A stretch of 64,000 bases of DNA from Laguncularia racemosa (taxonomy: Eukaryota > Streptophyta > Magnoliopsida > Myrtales > Combretaceae), in assembly GCA_037954665.1 (NCBI GenBank), contig JBBMOL010000097.1:2954221-3018220 (forward strand), given 5' to 3'. Below, piece after piece: positions 36,073-50,200 of the stretch; position 1 is the first letter of the stretch, and each line of letters opens with the position of its first letter. The notes beneath the pieces were generated by a model that saw only the letters and a list, made by a program, of their open reading frames with translations, ran no database searches and was not told where the DNA came from. A program made the translations under genes and the position numbers.

Positions 36073-38514
36073 ATTCAGACGCTTGCGGCTGAATTGGGGC
36101 TGGGACACCGCTATTGACAATGCAAGGGCTAAATTGGTATATAAAATATGGATTATAATATAGTTCCCATATTTTATAATATGCATAATAAAGAAATTTT
36201 TTTATCTTTTTAAGATTAATTATAAATTTAGTAAAAAATAAAGTAATATAAAAGTTGTAAAGTTTCTTCATTTAAATGTTGCCAAAACTAATCATAACGC
36301 TTTGTGGATATTTATATTTTATAATATGAAATAAAATAGGATTATATCAAAATTACTATCTAAATTTTTATATTTTTATTAGTTTTATACATAAAATTTT
36401 AAATTACTAAATTTCAAACTTAATCAAATTTCTACTTATCAAATTTATTAGTTTAATTGGATATTATATTTAATAATTTTAAATTATATATACAATTAAA
36501 AAAAATTTAAGTTTAAATAATGGTTTTCACATTTAGAGAAATGGATAAGCAAATAAAAGGTTTTAATCTCTATACTGAAACCCAATTAAATACTTTATAC
36601 TTCAATCCTTTTTTTTTATTGGTTGCTATTCTATTCACAACTTAAAAAAATCATATTTATAAAATTAGTTAAAAAGGTCTAACAAAGAATAAAAACTACA
36701 TAGCTAAGAATTTGTATTCGACTATTTTGTTATCAAAATGCCACTGGTTGGTGTATAGGACGCTTAGCCATCCTTTCAATTTATATTTTTATTTAATTTT
36801 AGATGGTGAGCCAACCTTTACTTTTGTTTTTCCTCATGTCAATTTTGGGCCCATTCTTTTCATAAGAAAGCCATCTTGAATTTGTCACAACTCCTCCCAT
36901 GTTTGAGAGGATAAACTATTCCCACTAATTTCAATCTACCACTGCTTCATTAGGAAAGTAGTATCAACCCTTGACCGATTTGCTTACGAGAGTTGGAACT
37001 TGCCTTTAGTGTGAAGTATCTCACAAAACAAACTACTGTATTGATGTTGCTTACGACTCGTTAAACCTAAGTTGATCCCTCTATGTTTGCAATAAACTCA
37101 TGGACCATGATATTCTCCCGCAACTAAATTCATAACGCTCTTATCATAAAGCCAATTTTCTACCACTACCTTCCCTAAACAACCCCTAATCCTCTTCAAT
37201 CATCAAACTTCACCCAAAACATCTCTATCAAGATTTCAAGCTTCTATGGACTCCCTCCAGCCATTAGTTCTCTTTCCATCATCTGATATTGCCTCTTATT
37301 GAGTTACTTAACAATAAGACAACCGACCATAACACTTTTACAAATATTAAGATAGATTCTTGTTAAAATCTAACTTGCAAAAAAGCTACCCCTTCAATAA
37401 CAATGTCTTTTCTTTGGCAGCTACTCTTCCTCTCAAGCTTAATTCACACAAGTCCATTTGTCAATGAGAACTATCTGCTCAATAAACACACTAGATAGCA
37501 TTTAACAAAATTGACACGACTACGACATTTGCTCCAATACCAAATGTTACAAGAGTTTCTTTAGGGGTTTCAATGCAGCAATTAGCCACTCCACAAGCAC
37601 ACTAAGAGTATTAAGTTTAACCTGGCACACAATATATGCAATATAGAGAGTGAAAGTAGAGAGATAAGTACTCAAAATAATTATATTTAGTCAAATGTTT
37701 TTATTATTACAGCTGAAGGGATTTCCCCTATATATATAAGAGGCTTGTATAAATGAATGAGTAGGATTAACTTAATATAACGGGTAAAATTTATTCCTAT
37801 ATACCCATATATCAATTACATTCATCTATCCTACCTATTATGATACAGTGAATAAAGATTCTCTCAGAACCTTGTGGAACATTTTTTGCTCTAAAACCTT
37901 TGTTAGGCCTAGACCATAGGCTTCTTTCATAATAGGCCAAGGAGAACCTCATGGGACTTGTCTATTTGGAGGTTCATGACATATGCAAGAGCAAGGAAGC
38001 ATAAGCACTCAAATGATTCCCCACCTTCTCAATTTGTAATATTTTCACTTCAATATTAAGCATTATGCTACCAAATCTCCTACCACATACAACTATATAA
38101 GGTGCTTGATTGCAAGGAATTATCGGGTGTGTTTGTTTTGAGAAAAACACTTTCATAATCTTTTTTAATATTCACTATAGTTAAATCTAGGTCAAATTTT
38201 ACTATAGTTAAAATTTTGTAATTATCAAATATTATCATAGTAATCTTAAGAGATTATAAATGCCAATATTTAGCAATAAGTGGCAATAGAATTAAATACT
38301 CCCAATATTTTGATCGCAACAAAACATATCCCAATTGCTTGCTCAATAATAAATGCATTGTCTAATGTAAAAAGTATTTATATCATAGAATCAAGCTACT
38401 CTAGATATAAAGTAAAAAGAGTTTCTCTAGAAACAATGACAATATTTATAAGAGTAAGGATAGTTTTAATGAAAGGAAATTGTTTACTATTACATCAATA
38501 TTCTCCAAGACAAG
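36073..38514. other. AT-rich intergenic DNA
   Basis: No gene is recognised. About 36,700-37,600 is less AT-rich but has stops in all frames and no family signature I can defend; it may be old transposon debris. ORFs at 35915-36271 and 37974-38156 (minus) look like chance. Confidence 0.4.
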
Positions 38515-40046
38515 TTTATTTAAACTTAAATTTGCATCGAGGCCCAACTTTGTCATTGTATGGTTTAGATATTCATTAATCTCACTTCATCCTTGTGGAA
38601 TATAATTTCAACTAAGCTAAAGCCTTTCGGTTAAATTTTGTCAATCATAATATGCATTTCTTTTCATTGAACATAACAATAGGTCTATAGACAATCTCTA
38701 AGCCATGTACATATATTTCTATGGGCTAACTTTATAGGGATTGGAATGTATTGGATAGTGTTTGAGACGGTTTTTATGAAAGTTAAACCAATACCGATAC
38801 CTTGCTACACATCCTAAGACCTATCCAAAGCTTGCCCACTAAACTCACAAGAAGCCTGCCCACCTAAAATCTATCCACTTTAATTAATGCAATTTTATTA
38901 AAATACTTTAAATCATATTATTATTTCTATAAATAACCATAATAATATTCATCACTAAAATAATAATATATTTGATAATAATGCTTAAATTATACATTTA
39001 TAAATATAAAATACAATTATAAATAATATGTAGGATGTAATAGGTTTGGGTTTTTTATTGAGTATCAACCTTATCCTAAAACATGACCCAAGGTTATTAC
39101 TTGGAACCCGTCCCAAATCTTATTGGGTATCACTCTATTTGTAAAAATCAGGTTACGTGAGTCGGTCACCCAATAAGAGGCCACTCTTGCATTTTTATAA
39201 GGCTTAACAACCATTTTGGTATTAACACATGCTTACTCATTGTTGCACTACATGGGCTTATCTTTAGAAACTCAAAGCAAATTTATTTGAACTTAAATTT
39301 GCATCAAGGCCCAACTCTATCATTATATGGCTTGAATATTCATTAATCTTACTTCATCCTTATGGATCATATTTTCAACCAAGCTAGAGACTTTTGGTTT
39401 AATTGTGCCAATCATAATATGCATTTCTTTTCATTGAACATAACAATAGGTCTGTAGATGGTCTCTAAGCCTCATACACATATTTCTATGTGCTAACTTT
39501 ATAAAAAATAGGAATGCACTGGGTAGTGTTTGAGACGATTTTTATGAAAGTTGAACCCATATCGATACCTTGCTACATATCCTAAGACTATCCAAAGCTT
39601 GCCCACTAAGCTCACGAGAAACTTGCCCACCTGAAACCTACCCACTTCAATTAATGCAATTTTATTAAAATACTTTAAATTATATTATTATTTTTATAAA
39701 TAACCATAATGGTATTTTATCACCAAAATAAACAATATATTGATAATAATTCTTAAATTATACATTTATAAATATAAAATACAATTATAAATAATATGTA
39801 GGATTTAATGGGTTTGGGTTCTCTATTATTAACCTTATCCTAAAGCTCGACTCAAGGGTATTACTTAGAACTTGTCCCAAACCTTATTGGGTATCATTCT
39901 ATCCGTAAAAATTAAGTTAGGTGAGTTAGTCACCCAACAAAAGGCTACCCTCTTACATTTCTATAAGGCTTAAAAATCATTTTGGTATTAACACATTCTT
40001 ACTTATTGTTGTGCTACATGGGCTTATCTTTAGAAACTCAGGGCAA
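38515..40046. repeat. 767-bp tandem duplication, two units
   Basis: Units at 38515-39281 and 39282-40046 align along their whole length. Shared blocks include CTTAAATTTGCATC(G/A)AGGCCC at the start, TTGCCCACTAA..CTCAC in the middle, and GGGCTTATCTTTAGAAACTCA at the end. Differences are scattered substitutions and small indels. No coding frame survives in either unit. Confidence 0.85.
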
Positions 40047-43000
40047 TCTCAACTCATTAAGTCTATGTCTTGAGCAAAATCTTTCTTTCTACACTTAGTT
40101 TTTTAGATAATTCTATTTCTCCATGTTAATCTTCCTTTCAAAAAGCATGCTTGTGATACTATGGGTTTTAGCCCTTTTGTAATCACCTCATAACTTCTAA
40201 AGTCACCATAAAATAGTCTTATATAGATCTTATGACCTTGGTGATTTCGTATACTTGGATCAAAGTGACAACTTCCCCATAATTGTTTATACCAACCTTA
40301 ATGGTTATTAATAATATTGGCTCATGGTAGTTATATACATATGTTACCTATTGTATAGATTTCCAATTATGGAGTTAAAGATATAAAGGAAGTAATTGAT
40401 GGCAAGATGAAAAGGTTGTGTCAAATGAACATGGTGTTCAAGTGAGCTGCAACTATGTAGAGCATAGCATTTAAATGCCAACATAGTTAGAGTCCAGATG
40501 CCTAATTGAAGAAGGTTACCAGTCATATTTTGAACAATGAGCGTTTAAATGCTAACATTCGAACATTGTGCCCTGATTCTTAAACTCCCATTCTCTAATC
40601 ACTTTTTCGACACCATGAAGTCAAATTACAAAAACTATTGTCTGGATGCTAACATAATAAACAATGTATTTTTCTTCTTAGTTTCTCTTGACATTTTGAG
40701 TGAAATAGTGTAATACTTCAGCTTTCTAAGTTGTAATCCTTTGTAATGAATATTCCAGATGAGTTTATAATTGTTATAAACTCAATCTAATGTTTAAGAC
40801 TATATCGTTTCAATTATTATATTATTTGAAAGAATCACGACTAATGGAAATATAGAATTGATGTTTAAGTATATATGGAATTTTTGTAGATATTTGTACA
40901 TGACTTTTACACTTGTTGTCATCATTTTCCTCTCCCTAAATTTCATCAATAACCCATTAAAAACCTTTGGAAGTCCAAAAACACTTGTGTAGTCATCAAA
41001 ACCAAAAGATTGCTACTTTTGTTCTTAATAAACATTTAGTTGTATCTCGAAAGAGACATGCTTATCCTTACCAAACTCTAGGTAAGACATGTACAACTCT
41101 TTAAGGATAGCAATTACGTATCTCTAAATATTCTTGCTATTTCCCCCAAAACTAAAAATTTCCAACATTATCTTTAACTATAAGTGAGAGTAACTTTAGA
41201 TTATTTTTCCGTAGTTGCCCAGGGCTGGAGAATTTTTTACTTTTATCCCAAGCTCATGTTGTTATGCCTCCTTAAAACTAACTTAACTCAAATATTTCTT
41301 TTAGAGTTTAAAAACCCTTATAGATCAAGCCACAATAGAATTTTAATTACTTGCTCGATGGTTGAGATGTCATTGTTGCCTCGAGACACCTTAAACATCT
41401 TATTATTTAGCTTAACTTTAATGCTTAGCCCAAAGGTACTCTGTCTTAAAGTCTTGTTAATTACTTTGATATAGGAGACATGGGTTAGTAAATAAACATC
41501 ACTGTTGAAGAAAATAAATAAGACATGAAATTGATTTAGCCACTCAAGTGCTACTACTTCACTTGAAAATACTATTTGATATTGTCCTAAAGTGACAAGA
41601 TGTGAAGCATTATGAAGTATGTGAAAATTGTAACTTTATAATAAAAGGTTATTTGCTGAAAAAGCTTACCTCTAATGGGAAATTTTTCCTCAAATAGAGC
41701 CTAATTAGTTTAATTGACAAATGTCATTTAAATCATATCGCTGTATCTATATTCAATAGCAAGCAAATGTAAATTGTAATATATCGAAGTTAACCTAGTA
41801 AAAATTAATATAATGATATATCAGTTATATAGGATATCGATAGTAATGTACTAACAATTTAGCATTAATTTACACACATGTGAAGTTTGAGATTGATTTT
41901 ACTACATCTTTATTTTTTCCCCCAACAATCACAATGAAAAGGAGAGATTTAAATTTTGTCTATCCCATTGGAAGAGCGGCATTCATACTATTAAGTTATA
42001 AAGGTTGCAACTGAATCTTTAAATTTATTATGAGTTGGTTTATCTTCATTTCATTTGTTTGCAATTTACTGTTATGTTTTAAGATAAAGGTAGGTATAAA
42101 GTGTATTTAAAACTAGATGCGTTTTCTTTTTTTCTTTTTAACAAAAGATATTAGTGACCATAAAAAAAAGTATTTCAAAAAATAAAATCACATATAGCTC
42201 TCATTTTTTCATATACCATAAATCTAATAGAAAATACATTTATCTTTAAGTAAAATATGTTGAACCTACTTTTTTGTATGGTGGATGCATTTATAGACAC
42301 TACGACATTGTATAATTAACTTGTACTTCTCACATTTGTTTACACAAACATGAATATGAGCAACACTTGATGTCACTTATTCCATGATCATCCAACACCT
42401 CAAAGATAAAAAGGGACCCTAAAAAAATAAGCATAATCATATGAGCAATATAATCAACCAATAATATGCACACTAGTGTGCATATCAAGCATAAACCATC
42501 ACAATATAGTGGATAAAAGTGAACAGTCAAATACGACAACTTTAAATTTCATTTTATATTCAAATTTAATATCTTATCCATCTATACTTAACATTAAAAG
42601 TTTGCTTCATTTTGATCATCTTAATCCAGCTCGTGGCAATAGATCCATGACCCTTATCTTACTTTTTATAAGGTAACAAGCACTCATAGTCACTACTTCT
42701 CTTTAACTTCCCACTGGTCTATGAACAACCTATCCTATATGAGCTTTGATGTTTGATATGCATTTTATTTTTAAAATTTTTTTAAATCAACAAGTGTACT
42801 AGATCATATATGTAATAATTAATAAAACTAGTGAAACTATGTTGTCTTATAGAGACTTCAAACTAGGTACCAAACTATACCAACTCTTTTTTTAGCTAGA
42901 TTATCCAAAGACTATTTTAATAAAATCTAATTAACTAAACTAAATAGTTATAAAGTTATGGAAACTCCACAAGGTAACAAAAAGCTATATATCAAATGCA

Positions 43001-43569
43001 TGTGATACCAACTAAGCAAACACTTAAATCATTTGCATAGATATCTAACATATATTAGGTTTAACTATTTGAGTTATAATTATATTCATAAGATCTTCAT
43101 TTCCTTTTAAGTCATGATAATCCTATTTATGACATTGGTTTCCCTTCAAATTGCATAATTTATACTTATCAGCTAGTAAGTAGATTACTCCCATAAATCT
43201 AAATACCTTAATTAATCCTTTATATGTCTATATCAAAATAATTAACATTAATTTCATTTAGTGTGAGCTAAATTCAATCTAGTATGTCTATGTTGAATTT
43301 AAATTAAATTTACATAAATTATCCATTTCTTTTCGAGTTTTTAGACTTTAATTTATAAATATATCACTTGCCAAATAATAAATTTATTAATCATGAAATT
43401 TATATATAAATTTGGATAATAAATTCACACATGTGTGTGTGTATTGATAAGAAAAACACTCCATTGATTAAAACAAAACATATGAAAGTTTTATAATAAA
43501 ATTACCCACCAAACTATGTCTAATGTATGCTTAGTTTAAAATCAATACACACACACAAGAAAGAAACAC
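40047..43569. other. AT-rich intergenic DNA
   Basis: No gene, RNA or complete element is recognised. ORFs in this stretch are under 100 codons and without family resemblance. A short (GT)n tract lies near 43,430. Confidence 0.4.
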
Positions 43570-43572
43570 TAA

Positions 43573-44706
43573 GGTACCGTTTGGTTACTGGTACTGGACA
43601 GAACAAGGAGTATTGGACTGGACTAAAAATAAAGGACTGGACAAAAAAATTTTTGTACCACGTTTGGTTTGTTCAGTACTAGACAAGGATTTTTGTACTG
43701 TCCAGTGTTTGGATTGCAAAGTACTGGACTGGATAGCGTAAAATTGATAATTTTTCCTATTTTAATTATATCATAGTTATTTATATATATTTGATATTAT
43801 TATAACAAAAAATGATTTGAAGGTTTAATAAATATTATTAAATATTTTAGTAAATATGTTATATTTAATGAAATAATACATTATTTATGATTTAGAATAT
43901 ATCACTGAATATAAAACACTTTTACACTGAACCATCCACATATCCATCAACCACTTTAAACAAGTCATTGAAGGACTTCAAAATTAGAAAATCCATCCAA
44001 GATGACGTATTTACCTAGATGAGAGTTTTAGCTCAATATGTAAGGTTCGGTAAAAAACTAATTAAACCAAACTAATCATAAATTAAACTAATCTGATTAG
44101 AACATATGGTCTTTTAAGGAAAAAAATATACTTTTAGCTAGCATTTAGATTATAATACGATAAAAAATATTATATATTACAAAATAAAAAAATAATATAA
44201 TATAATTTTTTTTATATTATATTTGGTATATATTATATTATATAAATATTTTTATAATATTTATTATTTAGATATATTTTTATATTTTTATAAATATATA
44301 AATATTTAAAAATCTAAGGATTTAGCTGAATTTTATTTATTTGTGTATTAGTACATGGTTGGAATATACACCCGTGTAGTAAACTGTGTATGAAGAACAA
44401 AGAAGCCAGAGGCATACACGGCTATTACAAACGGCCGTGTGGAATATACACGCCCAGAGTTCACTGAGTCAGAGAGATACACGGTTTGGTTACACGCCCG
44501 TGTAGTAGGACCGTGTATCTATCGAAGGAAGGATAGTCCAGTGCCGAATTTTTTGTCTCGAATTCTACACGGTACTAATATTTCTGATTTAGTCCAGTGC
44601 CATATTCCCGTTTAGTCCAGTACTTGCTTCAAGAATGGCAATCAAACGCTAGACAAAATTTTTTGTCCAGTCCAGTACTGGATTCGGATGGCAACCAAAC
44701 GCTACC
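43573..44706. mobile_element. Non-autonomous PIF/Harbinger-like transposon with TIRs
   Basis: The 1134-bp element is bounded by TAA on both sides (43570-43572 and 44707-44709), the 3-bp TSD of the PIF/Harbinger superfamily. The terminal inverted repeats begin GGTACCGTTTGGTTAC (left) and GGTAGCGTTTGGTTGC (right, read inward), matching at 14 of 16 positions. A second CGTTTGGTT/CGTTTGATT pair lies about 85 and 50 bp in. The motif AGTACTGGAC and variants recurs many times in both subterminal regions, suggesting transposase binding sites. No transposase ORF is present. The interior holds an ACACGGCCGTGT-type module (44350-44540) like that in the Gypsy LTRs. Confidence 0.75.
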
Positions 44707-44709
44707 TAA

Positions 44710-46899
44710 AATAAATTTGTGCATAAAAAAGTAGACACTTATAATTTAATTGAAGTCTCAACTAGTCTTCTAATTTGCAATCCTTAAGAATTCTTGAAAA
44801 TTCTTGGACCTTGTGACTTGAGCTTGTAATTACTAGCTAGACTATGACTCCTTGTTTTTATTTTTTTTTTTCTTTCCAATCTTTGCTATAGTTTTATATT
44901 TTTGAGGCATAAATCACTATTTAAATTTTTTAGTGTTTTTCAATTCTACATCATAAGTTTAAAGTTACTATATATTATATTTAATTTTTTACTTGTCAAA
45001 TTTATTACTTTACTTGTACTTGTATTTCTAGATCGATAATTGTTTGCCACATCGTTTTCTTAAAGATAATAAAGCTAGTAAATTTTACCAACTAAAGTTT
45101 AGTTAGATATGATGTTTAGCAACTTCAAATTTAAATATTAAATCTAACGAATACAAGTTTAATTGGGTATATAATATTTAATAATTTCAAATTTTAAAAC
45201 TAAAAGACATATAAAATTCATTTAGTGATGATAATATTATCCCTATTTTAAAGCAAAACCCATTTTTATCCTAGATGTTGGAGCTGGATGTTGACATATA
45301 TTTTCTTTCAGATCCGGCATGTATATTTCCATGAATCTCATTTGTTTACCTTGGACCTGATTTGTTCGGTCTTTGCTGGAATGGATTTCATTCTTAGACA
45401 TGGACGTGAATTGGATATTGGGCTTTATTTAATGTGGGCTTCTGGAATGGATGTGTGGCCTTTGATGTGGGCTTAAATTATTTTCCCTTAGCTTCATGAT
45501 CAAAAGGTGCATGCTTGAAGTAAATAGACTATATTAGTCTAGGTTGTTGTTAATATTCTCTAATTCCTACCCAAGCCTTTGGTTGATCAAACAATGTAAT
45601 AACCTGATGCCATCTAGTTGTTGAAACCTAATTTGGCCGCTAATCCCACTTTACAATAGAATCTTCGGTGTCTAAGCTTAGCACCAATGCATATAGATAG
45701 GTATTATTTGATAATGTGGTTTCATCAATCCTTATACTGATTTCATTTACAAGTGCACCTCATTTTTGCTATTTTGTTTCAATCCATTGAAGTAATTACG
45801 TGACAATCAATAGTTTAAATGGTATTTTATTAATAGCATAGCATTTTAAGGCATATTGTACTAGTACTTAATTATTATTTTATGTTAATATATTTACATA
45901 TATATTATACTAGCTATATATACTTAGTGAATATATTTATATTTTAGATATTTATCCATGTAATATTATTAACTTTATAAGCTAATGATCTTACTTCTAA
46001 GTTTTGTTATATCTTGAGAATCAAATTTCAAATTTCTATTATTTAACGTATTATATTGAATAAGTTATATTACATCAAAATAAAACTTTTTATAAGCTTC
46101 ATTTTGAGAAAAATTTTAGTAGTTCAAACTTGTAAAGATTACACTAAGGGTAAAATTTTACCACCTTAAATTTTTAATTGTAATAATTGTTTCTAATTTA
46201 TATTTTTTAAATTAAATATAATTTAATTAATAATTTTTAATTAATTGTTATATTATCATATATAACGATATTTTCTTAAAATTTTAAAAATTATGCGAGC
46301 AATTAATTTAAATACACATATTGTGACAAATAGTTAAGAGTGAGACATGAACATGTAAAGTGATAATGCTTGAAAACATATTCATGTAAAATGAAATTTA
46401 CTATCCACCGAAAAAAAAAATAAAATTTATAATAATAATTATAATAAAGGTTTATATCATGAACGTAAGTTACAAGCTAAGAAAATAAAATAAAAAAGTG
46501 AATTGTTAAAATTAATTAATTATTTCATTGTCTTCTTACAAATACAAGTTTAATTAGTATATATATTTAATAACAAATTAAAATTTAAAATTCAGATGGT
46601 GATTTTTTGGAGCAGATTCGGCGTGTTTCTTTGGATTTTTTGGACGATGGACATGTATTAACAATGGATGTGTGGCCTTTTGTTTTTTTTGACTTCTCTA
46701 ATTGACGTGGCCTCAAATTACTTTCTCCTAAATTGAGTTGGTCTACTTTTACTGTATGCAATGCAGTAGATAATAATTTATAGAAATTTGTCATCCCTAT
46801 ATTATTATATCACTTTTTTCACAATTCCACATACTTCTTACATACACATACCTCCATATCATTAATACAATACTCCCTTTATAATCGGCTTTTCTCACT
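44710..46899. other. AT-rich intergenic DNA downstream of the NLR locus
   Basis: Nothing coding is recognised. Two short patches (about 45,420-45,470 and 46,640-46,690) share ATGGATGTGTGGCCTTT, perhaps old repeat debris. Confidence 0.4.
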
Positions 46900-47270
46900 T
46901 CAAGAAGATTCGCTCCGGTCCTATGGTCCCACTTTTTACTTCGTGTAGTATCGGGCAGTGAAGCCGCCTTTGCAGAAGTCTTCCAGCTTTGGGAGATTAT
47001 AAAACCAACGGATTCCAGGGAGGGGAAATTGAAGTGGCAAGTTGTAGAGGAGAAGCTCTCAAGTTTTGTTAGATTAGAAGTCCAGTCGTTTCAGCCGAGG
47101 AAAGGAGATGGAGATATCATCAGCACCAACATTTACCCTTTCAACTCCATTTCCATCTTCATCTTCTATTACTATATTTTCCATGTTCTCACATCTATAG
47201 ATACTAATTCAGTAAGTTGTACCAGACATCTTGCTGCAGAAGCTGTTACCAAATTCACCATTCCTTTACA
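46900..47270 (-). pseudogene. Decayed terminal LRR segment of the NLR
   Basis: Beyond the stop at 47293 the minus strand still shows the usual terminal LRR of At4g27190-type proteins, but in changing frames. It reads CKGMVNLVTASAARCLVQL (from 47270), then after a shift FPRLKRLDF, then TKLESFSSTTCHFNFPSLES. Related genes carry CKGLxxLVT..LVQLxEL..LxSLTSFCS..FNFPSLE in one frame. Stops and at least two frame changes break it here. Confidence 0.6.
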
Positions 47271-47292
47271 ACTGTGATGATGTACAACCCTG

Positions 47293-50200
47293 TTAAATTA
47301 AGAAATGATGCTGAGATGGAAATAGAGTTTTCAAAGATTCACAATCCTGTACGATCAGCCTCTCGACGATATTGAGGATGTCAGCCATTATTGAATCTTG
47401 CTTCCACACATGCTTCAATTTATGAAGTTTGTAAAGCCTAAGTTCTCTTAAATTTTGAATCTTTAAGGTCCCCAAAGCATGTTTCTGTTTGCCATTGCAA
47501 GCTAACCCTCCCGATTTATATTGGACAATCTCCTTTTCCTCTTCCTCCCCCTCCTCATGTCCATGGGCTTCTTCATCAACCAAAGGAAATAACTCCTCGA
47601 AGGAACTTTCTCTTATCTCAAGATCTGGGAAATTGTGAATTTTCTCGAGAAGCAACTTCCAAGGAAATTTCTTTATCGCTTCTTCGTCCTCAATATTGCT
47701 TAATTCTATCTCGTCCAAGTTGACAAAATCATATGGAAAATGCCCGTCCTCTTCTCTGATCATATCGGTTTTAACTGACTTCAATTTGGAAATATTCACC
47801 TGCACATTCGATACAAACAAATCAAATGAAGATTTCAAGCAGTCCTGTTGTGCTGGATGTAGGTTTTATTTGTGAGAAAAGTGAATTGTATTGAAAATAT
47901 CCATTTGAGAACTAGATGTGAGTTCCATATGTAAACTGTGAAGTCTGTGAATTTGTTGAATATATCAGATGTATGAAACAGAGTATTTATACTACAATAA
48001 CGGGAAACTACCTAACTAACAAATGAACAATTGCCATTTGGCACAATCACAACTATACGTGTGTAATAGTTATATGTAAATAAGTTCACATTATTCACAA
48101 ACTACTTTATTAATAGATAGTATGAAGATTAAAAAAAAATTAAAAAAAAATGAAAAGTAGAGGCTTAGCATTATACCTTTTTAACCTGATTCATCTGTTC
48201 ATAAGAAATGTTATCGAATTTGTTGCTGCTGCTAGTGCTGGTATCATTAATTGTATTCCACATTTCAGTTGCCAATATTTTTACATTGGGGCATCCATAT
48301 ACCTCAAGTTTCTCTAATGATGGCCATTTTGAGGAATGCACAAGATAGAGAATGCTCTTTAAGTTGGGCAGTCTTCTCAATGCTAAGTAGGTTGCTTTGG
48401 GAAAGGAGAAGAATTTGTGATTGCCACTTCCATCGACGTAAGTGTTTGTGCTAATGTGTTCCCCTGAAACAATCTCCTCCATCTCGTTGCAACTACTAAC
48501 CTTAACACTCTCAAGCAGGTGAAGATGTTTGACAACTGAAGCTGGAAATAGATGTTTGATGCCATCACATGATTCAATATCTACGGTTTGCAATTTCTTA
48601 AAGCAAAGCTTCACACCTTTAAGATTCTCTATGTTCCAGACTTTCTTCATTATGGGAAGAGTTGATAACTTTAGGTTTCTCAATGAAAAATCTATAGCAA
48701 TGACTTCATCATTATTATAAGAATGTGCCCTATTTCCTTGGACATAAAACACTTGTTCAAGAGAATTGCATTTTCTTACAATCAGTTCCTCCAAGTTTTG
48801 AAATCCCCTTATCGTCTTAGATGACAAAATGGTTGTGAGATTGTTACAATCATCTATCTGCAGTGTCTTTAGTTTGCCAAGCACATCCAATGAGCATTCT
48901 AAGTCCTTTCCTTCCTTGCTGGTGGGCCATATTTCCTTTAGCTTGCTCATTTTAGAGATTATCAATGACTTGACATTCGAAAATGCGACCAGCTGAATTC
49001 ATCCAATAGTTTTTAGAAAATGAACTAGACATATTTATATTATGCACAAGTGAACAACCAATGGATACCGGAATCTTATAAAATGATCACTTTTATCTTT
49101 CATGTTGTAAAAATAAATAAATAAACAGAATCAAGGTGGAGTCAATTCAATTTCTAAGAGGAAAAAGGTTCATTGTAGTGGATAGTCGTTCATAATTGTC
49201 ACCTAAATTCACACCAACACATTAAGAAAAGAAAATTATTGCAAGACAAGAATCTAGAAGCCAATTTCCAATTCTTTGCCTAATATGTTAGTATAAGTAA
49301 TTGTTATAATTACATCTATCAAGATATTTTAAATGCCATTTTTTCTTTTCTTTGTTTGCTAAATTAGGAAATTAGTTTAAGTCTAGCCTTTTGTAAGTTA
49401 TTATTAGTATAGGCATTACATATGGATTTTTTGAGTATTAGAGATAGTTGAGTTTTTGGCAAAAAAAAGAAGAAGAGATAGCTGAGTTATCCTTGGAGTG
49501 GTCTCTACTTTCATCTCTACTATTTTATTTTTATGCAATCTATGAATCAATGACTATCCCAATTGGATTGAATTTTAGAAATTCCTCCTCAGGTTCAATC
49601 ACTATAACAGATCATTTTTAGTAAGTAATAAAATAAGTTTATCACATGATAAAAAATATTTCAATTTAAGTTGCTTTCTAAATTTTTCTTTATTATCCTT
49701 TACATTTATGTGGTCTTCTATCATTTCTTTACATATTATGATCAATAAAGTTTTTCTAGGAATCTTACGTATCATGCTCACCTTAATCCATAATGCACCA
49801 CCATATATATGTTTAGTAGTCAACAGCACAGAGTGTAAATGCTATAAAGCTCAAATGCTGAGAGCAGGTATTTTGGAGGATGTGTGATACCTTTTCCAAC
49901 AAGAAAAGCGGTTTAAAAGGTTGCTCTGATTCTGCACAAAGTGCCTCCACAGCATCACAATCTCTAATTACCAACTCCTCCAGTGCTGGCAATTCTGTTG
50001 TATGCTTAGAACACAAGGAGATGAGTTTTGGCAATTCAAGAAGCTTCAAGGAAGATAGATGGGAAAATACAGTTTTTTTACATCCTCCAGTGTGGTCATC
50101 CTTTCCATTTTCAATAACCTGCTCCAAAGACTTGCAAGACTGGATACTTAATTTTTGCAACTTCTCGAGGATATATGCCATTGAAACAGAAAAGATACTT

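Noticed and set aside
35915..36271. 118-codon minus-strand ORF upstream of RNR1
   Set aside because: Overlaps the RNR1 promoter and E2F site, is AT-rich, and has no domain.
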